A stretch of DNA of 59,520 nt from the NCBI GenBank assembly GCA_020354435.1, contig CP070646.1, positions 2,151,823 through 2,211,342 of the forward strand, in the 5' to 3' direction. The translations under genes and the position numbers were made by a program. A model generated the notes under the pieces. It was not told where the DNA came from. It worked only from the letters and a program-made list of their open reading frames with translations, and searched no databases. Every line of letters starts with the position of its first letter. Position 1 is the stretch's first letter. Of this stretch, positions 50,955 through 59,520 are shown one piece after another. The stretch comes from Gammaproteobacteria bacterium. Lineage in GTDB: Bacteria; Pseudomonadota; Gammaproteobacteria; GCA-001735895.

Positions 50955-52514
50955 TCAGTTCAGCAACTCGTGCAGGCGGGGATAATCGATCTTGCCATTG
51001 TGGCGACGGTCCACCGGAATTCTGGATAAGAAGCGTAAATCATCGATTTCATCCGCGATTCGAGATTCCCGCACCTGTTCTTCAACCAATCCCCGTTGCG
51101 CCTGATGACACTCGATCACCAGCAGGCGTTGACCGTGATGACCGATCAATGCTGCGCGCTCGACCCCTGCAAACTCGGTAGCGCTGGCTTCGATACCCAG
51201 CGGATAACGGGTGCCGCGCTCATCCTCGATGCGTGCCGCACAACGCCCGGCGAGCCACAGGCGGCCCGCGCTATCGATGCTGCCGGCATCCCCGGTTCGG
51301 TGCCAGCTGCTTCCCGCCACGCGATACTTGTTGGCATGATCGCCGTCGCCATTCAGGTAGGAAGGCAGCACGTGATTGCCACTGACGACGATTTCTCCTA
51401 TTGCGCCATCGGACAGGCACATGGCGTCGAACGAATCACGGTCCAGTACGTGCTGATCGCGATTCTCGTCGATGCGCACGATACGTAGCTCGATTTCGGG
51501 CACGGGCCGCCCGGCCAGCAAACCCTTGTCGCATCGATTCGCGGCATCGACCTGTTCGCTAGCGTATTCCGACAACGCGATCGGCTCGGCTTCGGTCGAG
51601 CCGTAGACGCTGACCAGCCTGGCTTCGGGCGCAATCTGGCGGAATCGCTCGAGCAATCCGGGGAATACCGGTGCGCCACCGCTGTAGACGGTAAAACTTC
51701 CCTCCAGCTGTTGGCCGGAGCGGCGGCAGAACTCGATCAGCCGTGCCATTACCACCGGTTGCAATCCCAGGCTGTCTGGTTTGTGGCGGCGCAAGGCCCG
51801 GAGCAGTTCGATGACATCGATTCGTTGCGGCTGTCGCAGATCGACGTCGGCCAGGATGCTGGTTATTCCGGCGGCGAGATTGGATAACACGAAGGCCGGA
51901 AACAGGGTCAGGCTCGAGCTCCCTGCTGTCGCTCGCTGGTTTCGATTGATAACCCGATGTTGCTCGAGCAGGAAGCCGTGGCTGCGCATGGCTACCTTGG
52001 GCTGCCCGCTCGTGCCGCTGGTAAAGCTGATTAACGCGGCCTGCGAATCCGGCACCTCGGCACATAAGGCCGCCCCGCGGGCGCGCTTATCCAGCGGCAG
52101 ATGAGCGGTGCCCGGAACCAGTCTCGAGGTCGAGAAGTGGTAGCGAATTTCGCGCAGAGCCGGTACACCGAGCCGCAGCAGGTGGGCCCTGGGCGTCGCG
52201 ATAAATGCCCTGGGCGGGTAGAGCCGGCAGCAGCGGTCGATGTATTCGCGACCGGCCGACGGATCCACGATTACCGAGGCCAGGCCAAGTCGGAAACACG
52301 CCAGCAGGGTTACGTATAAATCGATCGACATCGGGACCAGCAACAGGACTCCGTCTCCCTGGCGCAGTCCGGCTGCCGCCAGCCGCGCGGCCATGTTCGC
52401 CGATGCGTTTTCGATTTCGGTAAAAGTCCAGCTGCGCTCGCGTATTGCATCGATGATTGCGATTGCGTCGGGCTGGCGTGCAATCTGCTGACTGAAGACC
52501 TGGTAAAGATTCAT
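50955..52514 (-). CDS. AMP-binding acyl/aryl-adenylating enzyme
   Basis: 519 residues from the ATG at 52514, one base after the stop of the GNAT-like gene. ANL-family motifs are LISFTSGTSGQPKVAMRSHG (P-loop), SVYGSTEAEPIALSEY (A5), and WHRTGDAGSIDSAGRLWLAG (A7/A8). The catalytic Lys is probably in HNGKIDYPRL at the C-terminus. It activates a carboxylic acid as acyl-AMP, for CoA or direct transfer. The text also recalls OleC-like enzymes. The acyl substrate is unknown. Confidence 0.88.
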   Translation of the reverse strand: MNLYQVFSQQIARQPDAIAIIDAIRERSWTFTEIENASANMAARLAAAGLRQGDGVLLLVPMSIDLYVTLLACFRLGLASVIVDPSAGREYIDRCCRLYPPRAFIATPRAHLLRLGVPALREIRYHFSTSRLVPGTAHLPLDKRARGAALCAEVPDSQAALISFTSGTSGQPKVAMRSHGFLLEQHRVINRNQRATAGSSSLTLFPAFVLSNLAAGITSILADVDLRQPQRIDVIELLRALRRHKPDSLGLQPVVMARLIEFCRRSGQQLEGSFTVYSGGAPVFPGLLERFRQIAPEARLVSVYGSTEAEPIALSEYASEQVDAANRCDKGLLAGRPVPEIELRIVRIDENRDQHVLDRDSFDAMCLSDGAIGEIVVSGNHVLPSYLNGDGDHANKYRVAGSSWHRTGDAGSIDSAGRLWLAGRCAARIEDERGTRYPLGIEASATEFAGVERAALIGHHGQRLLVIECHQAQRGLVEEQVRESRIADEIDDLRFLSRIPVDRRHNGKIDYPRLHELLN

Positions 52515-52515
52515 T

Positions 52516-53415
52516 TTATAGTTCTCTCGAAAACAGGCCGTACTCACGAATGACATCGACCTGATTGTTATCGCTGAATCCGCGCGAACGGTTGTCGCGA
52601 TACATCAGCGCATGAATGATCCTGCGATAGCCTGCTGCTCTTGCCGCACGCAGTCCGCGATACATGAGCAGGAAAGCGATACCACGTCCGCGCATTTCCG
52701 GCGCCACCGCCAGCGTTTTGAAGATCAGCGTATCGATCGCTTCACCCCGCTGTAGCTGATTCAGATCCGGAATCGCAAACAGCAGCCCCAGGATTTGACC
52801 GTCCTTTTCGACGATAAAAACGAGCTCGGGATTTATATGCGCCCTCAGCGGCTCATACAGCGCGCAAAATTCGCGCGCATCGATGGGCGTATACAGGTGA
52901 TTGTCGGCGAACGCACGACAACAGAATCGGTGAATACGCTCCATTTCGGCGTCGTAATCTTCGATATCGAGATTGCGCAGGCGCAAGCGCTTGCCCAGGA
53001 ACCAGCTCAGCAGCCTGTAACGGTTGGAAATCCGCGCGCCGTCGAGATCCATTTCCGCCGAGATATAACGCGAGTGCAGGTTGAAACCCGCGGCGGTAAA
53101 ATAACCCGCCAGGGTGTCGTCGACCGACGGTTCCATGACGAACGCCGGCCGTGTGCCGGCCCGGGTCGTCGCACGATAGCTATGCCAGCTATCGCCATCC
53201 ATCGGACCCAGCGCCAGTGTGCAACCTTCGGCTTTTAACCTGTTGCCCGCGTTTTCGAGCAGCCGCTGCGCGCTGTCGCTATCGTCGGCATGGAAACGAC
53301 CGATCAGGCCGATGTGGTGATTCGGGTCGGGCGGCGTGTTCCGCCACCACAGGTCGCAGTGGCCCGTGATCTCGCCATTGATGTTGCGTGTACAAATGGT
53401 CTGTTGCGCCTGCAC
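52516..53415 (-). CDS. GNAT-like N-acyltransferase
   Basis: 299 residues from a GTG four bases after the kinase-like gene; the AAGGAG site lies in the end of that gene. The C-terminal half is GNAT-like: LVFIVEKDGQILGLLFAIPD, then TLAVAPEMRGRGIAFLLMYRGL (acetyl-CoA loop R-G-R-G-I-A). The N-terminal half may be a second, degenerate GNAT domain (ALGPMDGDSWHSYR). It could acylate an amine with the adduct made by the adjacent adenylating enzyme. No close family name can be given. Confidence 0.7.
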   Translation of the reverse strand: MQAQQTICTRNINGEITGHCDLWWRNTPPDPNHHIGLIGRFHADDSDSAQRLLENAGNRLKAEGCTLALGPMDGDSWHSYRATTRAGTRPAFVMEPSVDDTLAGYFTAAGFNLHSRYISAEMDLDGARISNRYRLLSWFLGKRLRLRNLDIEDYDAEMERIHRFCCRAFADNHLYTPIDAREFCALYEPLRAHINPELVFIVEKDGQILGLLFAIPDLNQLQRGEAIDTLIFKTLAVAPEMRGRGIAFLLMYRGLRAARAAGYRRIIHALMYRDNRSRGFSDNNQVDVIREYGLFSREL

Positions 53416-53418
53416 GGG

Positions 53419-54189
53419 CTACTCCTTTTCCGCTTGCAGCCGGTACAGCATGGCGAGAGCCGCCAGCAGCAGGGCGCTGTTCAACAGTGCCTGCGACAGC
53501 AGGCTGGCGACGTCCAGCGGCAGATAGGCTTGCAACAAATAGAAGGCGACCAGCGGCAGGACGAAATTGTCGATACCGCGCCAGGTAATTGCCTCCACCA
53601 GGGTGATCAATAGCGCGAGATTCAAACCGATCAACATCAGCGGGCCGAGTTCGATCTTTCCGCTGATGCCGAAGGGCAGGACGACGCACAGCAGGCTGAT
53701 GCCGAACAGGGTGAGCGAACCCTCGACCGTTTTATGCCCATCCAGTGTCGGAAAACGAAATCGGCCATAGTGAATTCCCACCAGCGCGGCCAGCGAGTCG
53801 CCGAAGGTCAGAATCAGCATCGGTACCAGGTACTGCAGGTAGTTGTCTCCGGCCAGCGAAAACAGCGTGGCGACACCGAGCGGAAAACACAGATCGCCAA
53901 TCGAATCGCGATCGATGGTATGTATTGCGCCACCGATCCTGGTTTTCAACAAGCGGATTCTGCGAATAATCATCAGCAGGCAAAAAGCCAGCCCGGCCAG
54001 CCACCATACGTGAACTGCCGTGTCGAATATCAGCGGCAGGATCAGGCTGACGCTGCCCATCACGATATGCAGCAATTTGCGCCTGACTTCGGCCGTCAAC
54101 AGCGCTTCGGCACGTTGACCGCCGAGCAAAACCAGCATCGACAACAGGGCGATGAGAATAGCGGCGATCGCAAGCGTAGCGGGAATCAT
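53419..54189 (-). CDS. Dolichol/phytol-kinase-like CTP-dependent membrane protein
   Basis: 256 residues with seven or more hydrophobic helices. The family signature is VRRKLLHIVMGSVSLILPL near the N-terminus, LILTFGDSLAALVGIHYGR and LDGHKTVEGSLTLFGIS. These occur in dolichol kinase, phytol kinase and CDP-diacylglycerol-like enzymes, which phosphorylate or activate long-chain alcohols at the membrane. Its ATG overlaps the stop of the BtaA-like gene (ATGA). In this operon it suggests that the product has a lipid part. Confidence 0.82.
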   Translation of the reverse strand: MIPATLAIAAILIALLSMLVLLGGQRAEALLTAEVRRKLLHIVMGSVSLILPLIFDTAVHVWWLAGLAFCLLMIIRRIRLLKTRIGGAIHTIDRDSIGDLCFPLGVATLFSLAGDNYLQYLVPMLILTFGDSLAALVGIHYGRFRFPTLDGHKTVEGSLTLFGISLLCVVLPFGISGKIELGPLMLIGLNLALLITLVEAITWRGIDNFVLPLVAFYLLQAYLPLDVASLLSQALLNSALLLAALAMLYRLQAEKE

Positions 54190-55295
54190 GCCATGACCTC
54201 CTCGATAACCAGCCGGCTGTAGAAAAACGCCTTGTCCTGCGCGTGCAGTTTCGTCGCCAGCGACGTCAGTGGCGTCAATCGATGCGCCATGCTCGGGGGG
54301 CGGCTGCGCGGCGCCAGCATATTCCAGTAAACCAGGCGCGCCCCGGGTCTGGCAGCCGCCAGCAGGGATTGCAGCATTTGCGTGTATTCCGACTCCGAGC
54401 TGTATTCGAATATGTCGCTCAGGTTAAACACGTCGAACTGCTGCGGGGGTTGTGCGGCGAGGTAATCCTCGATCGAATCACAATGCCAGTGCAGGCGATT
54501 CAGGTTGTCGCGAATCGAGTCGAAATTATCGGCGCGCAAGGCGCTCGGCAGCGCGTAGCGGTGATCGCCATGCAATATCCAGCAGAGATAGGGATTCTGG
54601 GCCGGATCCAGTACCGTCAGCGCATGCTCTGTGCGTTGCAGAATCCGCGCTGCCACGCTGCCCTGCACGTAACGAAACAGTTCCGGGTCGCGTCCGGCGC
54701 GACCCATGAAAAAACGCGAGAAGAAGAGCTGGAAAAGAATACGCCAGCGCCGGTTGTTCCAGGTCTCGGTATAAAAGCGTTTACGCTGATCCGCTGACCT
54801 GGGCCGTGTCAGCTCGGCAATCGTGGCCCGGCGATGGATCAGCGGCAGCAGGCGTCGTCTGAACATTGAAAAATAGGCCTCGAAACGGCCGATTACGCCG
54901 ATCCCGCGAGCGATGTCGGCGGGCCGTTGATCCCAGAATTCGCGATCCCGCATGGCGAGCGCCTTGCGACAGCGGCGATACAGGGATTGACGATCCTGGC
55001 ACGGGCGTGAGCCGACAAATTCCAGCAGCTCCGCGTGGTTCAGGGTCTTATAAGCCGCAACCCTCAATGCCAGGCAGGCAAGCTGGGCCGGATTGATGTC
55101 CAGCGCGACGACCTCGCGGGGTTCCGCGCTCAGCAGCGCGAGCGTGTTGTCCCCGGCCGAGGCGATCGACAGGCAACGACTATCGCCGTTCACGCCCGCT
55201 GCCGCGAGCAGAACATCGGCGTCTTCCCAGCATTGGGCGTAGCGAATGCGGGTAAAGTCGACCCGCTTCTCGAGTGAATCCCTAGGCATTGTCAC
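54186..55295 (-). CDS. DUF3419/BtaA-like SAM-dependent protein
   Basis: 369 residues; the GTG at 55295 has a GGAG site 5 bp before it, and an ATG at 55289 is the alternative. Sequence pattern fits DUF3419, which includes BtaA, the enzyme that moves the 3-amino-3-carboxypropyl group of SAM to diacylglycerol in betaine lipid synthesis. Visible features: IRYAQCWEDADVLLAAAG, CLSIASAGDNTLALL (SAM loop), VVALDINPAQLACLALRVAA and FDVFNLSDIFEYSSES. The partner BtaB methyltransferase is not present, so a betaine lipid is not the sure product. It overlaps the exporter gene. Confidence 0.85.
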   Translation of the reverse strand: MTMPRDSLEKRVDFTRIRYAQCWEDADVLLAAAGVNGDSRCLSIASAGDNTLALLSAEPREVVALDINPAQLACLALRVAAYKTLNHAELLEFVGSRPCQDRQSLYRRCRKALAMRDREFWDQRPADIARGIGVIGRFEAYFSMFRRRLLPLIHRRATIAELTRPRSADQRKRFYTETWNNRRWRILFQLFFSRFFMGRAGRDPELFRYVQGSVAARILQRTEHALTVLDPAQNPYLCWILHGDHRYALPSALRADNFDSIRDNLNRLHWHCDSIEDYLAAQPPQQFDVFNLSDIFEYSSESEYTQMLQSLLAAARPGARLVYWNMLAPRSRPPSMAHRLTPLTSLATKLHAQDKAFFYSRLVIEEVMA

Positions 55296-57456
55296 GGGGA
55301 CTCCGTAATGCCAGCACTGCCGGCAGGACCAGCAGATCGGTTAATAGCGCGGCGACCATCGCCAGCGACACCAGCAGGCCAAAAAAGACGATCGACTTGA
55401 TAGCGGCGAGAGCGAGAACCGAAAATCCGGCAATCATGACCAGGGTCGTGATCGTCATCGCATGGCCCGCCGTATCGGCAGTTTTCAACAAGGCCTCGGG
55501 CACGTCGCTGTTTTTCCTTTCTTCGCGGTAGCGGTACAGGAACTGTACCGTGTCATCGACGATCAGCCCGAAAACGATCGCGGCGATGGTGACCGTGGCG
55601 GCATCGAGACGGATGCCGAGCCAGCCCATGGTGCCGAGTAAAACGAGTATCGGCAAAAGATTGGAGATCGCAATCAGCAGCAATTGCTGAACCGAGCGAA
55701 ACAACAGCGACAGGACGAGCATGATCAATCCGAAGGCCAGTGCAAAACTTTGCAGCTGGGTTTCGACGATATGCCGCATCATTTGTACGTAAAGCGGCAG
55801 GTAACCGGCGGGCCTGATCTGGAACCCGGTGGGCAGCCCGGCCAGTTCGCTGATGCGATCAATCGTGTTGCCAACCTGTCGCGCCGACTGCATCGGTACG
55901 CCAAAGCTGACCCGCAGTGTCGTGCTGCCATGAATCAGTTCCGCCGGCAGGTAATCGCCGAGTTCCGACAGCGCGGGCAGCGCAAAAGCAGAGTTCTCGG
56001 CCAGCTTCTGATACTCGCTGGCCGCTGATAAGCTCCATTGCGCCAGGCCGGCGTCGACGACCCGGTTTTGCCAGTCCGCGGTGGCGGCGAATATCTCTGG
56101 CTGCAGCACGTTGTGCGGATGTTCGATCGTGTAATCGAGGTTCATGTAGGAACCGATGTCGCGCTCGATCGCGGCCGAATCCTGGCGTACGACATGATCT
56201 TCGAACAGGAATTCGATCGAATAGGTGTCGATCTGTAAATCGCGCAATCCCATCGAGGCGATTAACGCAACGCCGATTGCGACCAGGCTGATCCTGTGCG
56301 GTGATCGAACCGCGATGCGGGTCATGGCCCTGGCAAAGCGCCCGATACGGCGAATCGGAACACTGACCGATTGAATGCTGGTGCCGGCCGAAAAGCTTAA
56401 TGTCACGCACAGCGATAACAGGAAGGTGAAAGCCAGTCCGATTGCGGCGAACAGGCCGAGGTCGTAGATGACCGGCATCGGTGAGGCCATTAACGACAGA
56501 AATCCAGCGGCCGTGGTGACGGTATTGATCAGGCACGGCCAGAACATGGCGCCAACGCCGCGAACGATTCGTTCGCACATCGGGACCTCCGCCGATACCC
56601 GCGCGATGCTCAGGATCAGGTGTACCGACGTCGACACGCTGGTGACGAGGATCAGCGTCGGGATGATCATCGTCACCATGTTGATATCGCGCCCGGCGGC
56701 CGCATAGACACCCATCACCGCGGTGGCGCCGAGTGACGCGGTCGTAATGACGATCAGCAGCGGTTTAACTTTCTGATAAAGCAGGGCGAGCAAGGCCATG
56801 ATCAGGCCGTAGGCGATAGTCGTGACCAGTGCCGAGTCGTCGGTGGAAGCCTGGTTCAACGCCGAGTAAATCACGCCGAAACCGGCCAGGTGATAGGTGC
56901 CGCCGCGCGAGTCGAGTATTTCGCGAACCTGAACCAGGATTCGTTCCCGCTCGTGATCGATGTCGACCTGCGGGCCGATGCTCGCGACCAGTACCAGCAG
57001 CCGGTTGTTCGCGCTGAGCCAGCGGCCGCGCAGATCGGGCGTGTCGCGCAGCAACTGTTTTATTTCGGTGATGGTCTGCCCGGAGACCGAACCGCCCGCT
57101 GATAACGAGATTTCGCGGGCGCCAGGCTGGGTTAGAAGGGAATTGACCCCGGCAATACCGTCGACCTCCGCGATGGTATCACTCAGATCGAGCACGCGAT
57201 TGAGGGCGTCGACGTTGAGCATGCCGGTGTCCTCTTTCAAGGCGATGACAATGGCTTCGTCGTGACCGAACCATTGCTGAAACCTGCGGTATTCGAGCAG
57301 TGCCGGGTCGTCCTGCAAAAACCAGATATCGAGTGCGTTATCCACCCCGAGGTGGCGCAGATTCAGGCCCGGGACCAGCGACACGAGAATGCCTACAAGC
57401 AGCAGGGATTTGCGCCGGCGCCACAGTCTGGCAACGATGGCTTCGCCGAGATTCAT
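55282..57456 (-). CDS. MMPL/RND family exporter
   Basis: 724 residues with twelve predicted helices in two repeats, each with a large periplasmic loop, and GLIVDDTVQFLYRYREERKN in the second half (RND proton-relay region). Length and layout are those of MmpL/HpnN-type lipid exporters rather than tripartite drug pumps (about 1,000 residues). No membrane-fusion protein gene is nearby. The ATG overlaps the stop of the PEP-utilising gene (ATGA). It probably moves the lipid-like product of the operon out of the inner membrane. Confidence 0.88.
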   Translation of the reverse strand: MNLGEAIVARLWRRRKSLLLVGILVSLVPGLNLRHLGVDNALDIWFLQDDPALLEYRRFQQWFGHDEAIVIALKEDTGMLNVDALNRVLDLSDTIAEVDGIAGVNSLLTQPGAREISLSAGGSVSGQTITEIKQLLRDTPDLRGRWLSANNRLLVLVASIGPQVDIDHERERILVQVREILDSRGGTYHLAGFGVIYSALNQASTDDSALVTTIAYGLIMALLALLYQKVKPLLIVITTASLGATAVMGVYAAAGRDINMVTMIIPTLILVTSVSTSVHLILSIARVSAEVPMCERIVRGVGAMFWPCLINTVTTAAGFLSLMASPMPVIYDLGLFAAIGLAFTFLLSLCVTLSFSAGTSIQSVSVPIRRIGRFARAMTRIAVRSPHRISLVAIGVALIASMGLRDLQIDTYSIEFLFEDHVVRQDSAAIERDIGSYMNLDYTIEHPHNVLQPEIFAATADWQNRVVDAGLAQWSLSAASEYQKLAENSAFALPALSELGDYLPAELIHGSTTLRVSFGVPMQSARQVGNTIDRISELAGLPTGFQIRPAGYLPLYVQMMRHIVETQLQSFALAFGLIMLVLSLLFRSVQQLLLIAISNLLPILVLLGTMGWLGIRLDAATVTIAAIVFGLIVDDTVQFLYRYREERKNSDVPEALLKTADTAGHAMTITTLVMIAGFSVLALAAIKSIVFFGLLVSLAMVAALLTDLLVLPAVLALRSPRDNA

Positions 57457-59520
57457 GCCGTCTCCCGGGCGAGCGTTGCTTTTTCGGCGGGCCTGGTTTC
57501 ATCGGCGGCAAGCCGCTCGACCAGACCGCTGCTGCCGTCGAAGCGCACGCGATCGCCGTCTCGCAGCCAGCCGGTCAATCCCGGCAGCGCGACGATCGAT
57601 GGAATGCCGAGTTCACGCGTTACGATTGCGGAGTGCGAGAGCAGACTGCCACGTTCGACCAGCACTCCGGAAGCGCCGGCAAACAACATCACCCAGCCCG
57701 GATCGGTACGCTGTGCCACCAGGATTTCACCGGGCTCCAGGCGCGCCTGTTTCGGATCGTCGATACAGCGTACGATGCCTTCGACTACCCCGGGACAGGC
57801 AGCCGTACCCTGCAGGGTTTCACCGCTCACGCTGATCTGCTCGGGAGCGGTTCCTCGATAAGCATTGGCTACCTGCACCGCGCCAAAGGTTTGAAATCGT
57901 TCGTCCGGAAGCGCTGCGTTACGGAAGTCGTCCTGGTTGCGCTTGCGCAAAGCGATCAGGTCGGTCAGGCGCGTCGTGGTTGCGGTACCTTCGATCGTAC
58001 CGAGAAGCTCTTCGATCTCGAGGTAAAACACATCGCGGGCCTGTTCGATGCGATTCGCGGCCACCAGGCGTTTTCCCATTTCCAGCACGATGCGCCTGAC
58101 GCGACCGAAAACCCGGGTGCGTTCGAAACGCAGGTTTTCCCGTTCGCGTACCAGTCGGCGTGCGATTTTCAATACCCGGGCGAACACGAATCGACGCAGC
58201 GGATGGCGCCGCAGCGCACGCTCGACCCGGCTCTCGGCTTCCCGCGCGGGCTGTTCGGTATCGACGGCAGGCGGAAACTGTCCCTGAGCAATACGTTGCG
58301 CCAGGCTGGTAACGGTAGTCAGCAGCAAGCGCGGATCGTCGCGGGTCGTGCTGCTTTCGAGCTTGAGTTCTTCGAGGCAGCGGTCGCCAAACCGTTCGAG
58401 ATAATCTTCGAACTCGGATGCAAACGCTGGCCATTGAGCGAACCGACCCGGATTGGCTGAGTCCTGCCCGGCCTCGCTGGTCGCTTGCAGGCAATGCAGC
58501 AGCCGCGAGTCGGCCGCCGCGATTTCCGCCATCCGGCCGATACGCCTGGCCGGTTCGGCGCTGACCAGCCCGCCCTGGGCGCAAAGCAGGTCATTGTCGA
58601 GCGATTCGCCACACCATTTTTGCGCCAGACCGTGCAACAGGCCGTGAAAAATCATTGCGAACAGGTCGTTGATCAGTGGCGCGTCCCAGTGCAGCAACAG
58701 GCGCTGTTCGAGTTCACGATAGTGGTCGCCGAGTTCATCCAGGCGCATCTGTTGCAAGCCTTCGGGATTGGCCAGCGCGGCATCGAGGCGCTGGTAGAAG
58801 CGCCTGGTTTTTGCGGGTAAGCGTATGTAATTTGACCACAGGCCAAACAGCGTGCGCGCTAGCTGGAATCCGTCGTTAATGCGGGCACCGAGGCTTGCCT
58901 GGTCGAGTTCGGCTACGATTTCTTCCGGCAGGCCCTCGTTGACGCCCATCATTTGTTCCATGAACTTCCGGTTCATCGAAAAACCGGGCAACAGGGCCAG
59001 TGCGCGGTACCAGTTCAAAAGATTGTAATAAACCCGTCCCTGAATATATCCGAGCATGTTGGCATACAGCTGCCGGTGCTGTTGCAGGCGCCGAGCGGTC
59101 ATACCGAGCAGTCTTGCGAACTCACAATAAACCGCTTGGTAGGCGCCGCGCGCGAAGGAATAGGTCAGTGGCGAGGTAATCCCGCCATAGCTTTCGACGA
59201 TATTGCTGTTGTCCCAAAGGCGCATGCGACCATCCGGGTCGGCGGTATTTTCCAGGGTTGTGATCGGCCGTGACTGCAGCAGATGAATGGTGCCCCCGCT
59301 CATTGCCCACTCGATGTCCTGTGGCCGCTCGAAATACTCCGAGCAGGTTTGTGCCAGATGCTGGATGTCGCGAACAGGCTTCTCGGCTAGCCGCGGGCCG
59401 AGCAGCTGCTGCGGGAACTCGATTTCGCGGGTACGATTATCGATTCGGTAACAATCCGAATCGACTTCACCCGAGACCAGCCTGTCCGCCGTTCCCGCAA
59501 CGACATTGATCAGGGTAATC
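57453..59520 (-). CDS. PEP-utilising phosphotransferase, RPH/PEP-synthase-like (cut by right edge)
   Basis: The frame is open at the right end, so the 5' part is missing; 688 codons and the stop are visible. The first visible part is the end of a PEP/pyruvate-binding ATP-grasp domain (FERPQDIEWAMSGGTIHLLQ, then SRPITTL). A helical middle domain of about 400 residues follows. The C-terminal phosphohistidine domain ends the protein (ERGSLLSHSAIVTRELGIPS, His in LSHSA). It lacks the C-terminal PEP-binding barrel of PEP synthase, which matches rifampin phosphotransferase architecture. It may phosphorylate a small molecule or intermediate of this operon using ATP. Confidence 0.88.
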   Translation of the reverse strand, partial: ITLINVVAGTADRLVSGEVDSDCYRIDNRTREIEFPQQLLGPRLAEKPVRDIQHLAQTCSEYFERPQDIEWAMSGGTIHLLQSRPITTLENTADPDGRMRLWDNSNIVESYGGITSPLTYSFARGAYQAVYCEFARLLGMTARRLQQHRQLYANMLGYIQGRVYYNLLNWYRALALLPGFSMNRKFMEQMMGVNEGLPEEIVAELDQASLGARINDGFQLARTLFGLWSNYIRLPAKTRRFYQRLDAALANPEGLQQMRLDELGDHYRELEQRLLLHWDAPLINDLFAMIFHGLLHGLAQKWCGESLDNDLLCAQGGLVSAEPARRIGRMAEIAAADSRLLHCLQATSEAGQDSANPGRFAQWPAFASEFEDYLERFGDRCLEELKLESSTTRDDPRLLLTTVTSLAQRIAQGQFPPAVDTEQPAREAESRVERALRRHPLRRFVFARVLKIARRLVRERENLRFERTRVFGRVRRIVLEMGKRLVAANRIEQARDVFYLEIEELLGTIEGTATTTRLTDLIALRKRNQDDFRNAALPDERFQTFGAVQVANAYRGTAPEQISVSGETLQGTAACPGVVEGIVRCIDDPKQARLEPGEILVAQRTDPGWVMLFAGASGVLVERGSLLSHSAIVTRELGIPSIVALPGLTGWLRDGDRVRFDGSSGLVERLAADETRPAEKATLARETA

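Overview
The window looks like a chromosomal segment of a GC-rich gammaproteobacterium, probably environmental and uncultured. Supporting genes are PtsP (nitrogen-PTS enzyme I), RimK, a YiiM-type MOSC protein, Tat-exported molybdoenzymes with a TorD chaperone and sigma-54-type promoters. Gene density is high. There are no rRNA genes, intact tRNA genes, CRISPR arrays or transposases. Species cannot be named from sequence alone.

Region 1 (1-9.9 kb) is an anaerobic respiration island. A periplasmic PhnD-like binding protein and a membrane sensor kinase (cut by the left edge) point left. A 12-haem cytochrome c, a TtrB-like Fe-S protein, a Mo-bisMGD oxidoreductase and a TorD chaperone point right. 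moaA follows. The cytochrome operon and moaA each have two perfect GTTACC-N4-GGTAAC palindromes upstream of a GG-N10-GC sigma-54 promoter. This suggests one phosphorelay controls both the enzyme and its cofactor supply. The catalytic subunit has Asp where the third Fe-S cysteine is usually found.

Region 2 (10-22.4 kb) is an oxidative accessory cluster. It has a Baeyer-Villiger-type monooxygenase fused to two DUF4242-like domains, a free-standing tandem DUF4242 protein, a large BTAD/AAA/TPR regulator, an OsmC protein, a second flavin monooxygenase, an isopenicillin-N-synthase-like 2OG/Fe oxygenase, an AhpD-like protein and a cysteine synthase-glutaredoxin fusion.

Region 3 (22.5-44.8 kb) is mixed. 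It holds MOSC, CocE hydrolase, a methyltransferase/ATP-grasp fusion, ptsP, rimK, a Rieske oxygenase with a dienelactone hydrolase, transporters, a prolyl-hydroxylase-like gene, and an adenylate cyclase-TPR protein. Several decayed genes (methyltransferase, ABC permease, glyoxalase) lie here. Fragments of the 3' end of tRNA-Phe occur at five places in the window (about 10.15, 10.2, 22.6, 40.7 and 41.9 kb). Two of them abut truncated genes, so they look like old integration or recombination scars.

Region 4 (44.8-59.5 kb, all minus strand) has two adjacent clusters. The first is YcaO, TfuA, a gluzincin metallopeptidase and a strange Ala-rich protein ending in GRKV repeats. It looks like an undescribed YcaO/TfuA peptide- or protein-modifying system. 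The second is a tightly overlapping seven-gene operon: PEP-utilising phosphotransferase (cut by the right edge), MMPL/RND exporter, BtaA-like DUF3419 protein, dolichol/phytol-kinase-like membrane protein, GNAT-like protein, acyl-adenylating enzyme and AurF-like diiron oxygenase. It probably makes and exports a lipid or small molecule of unknown structure.
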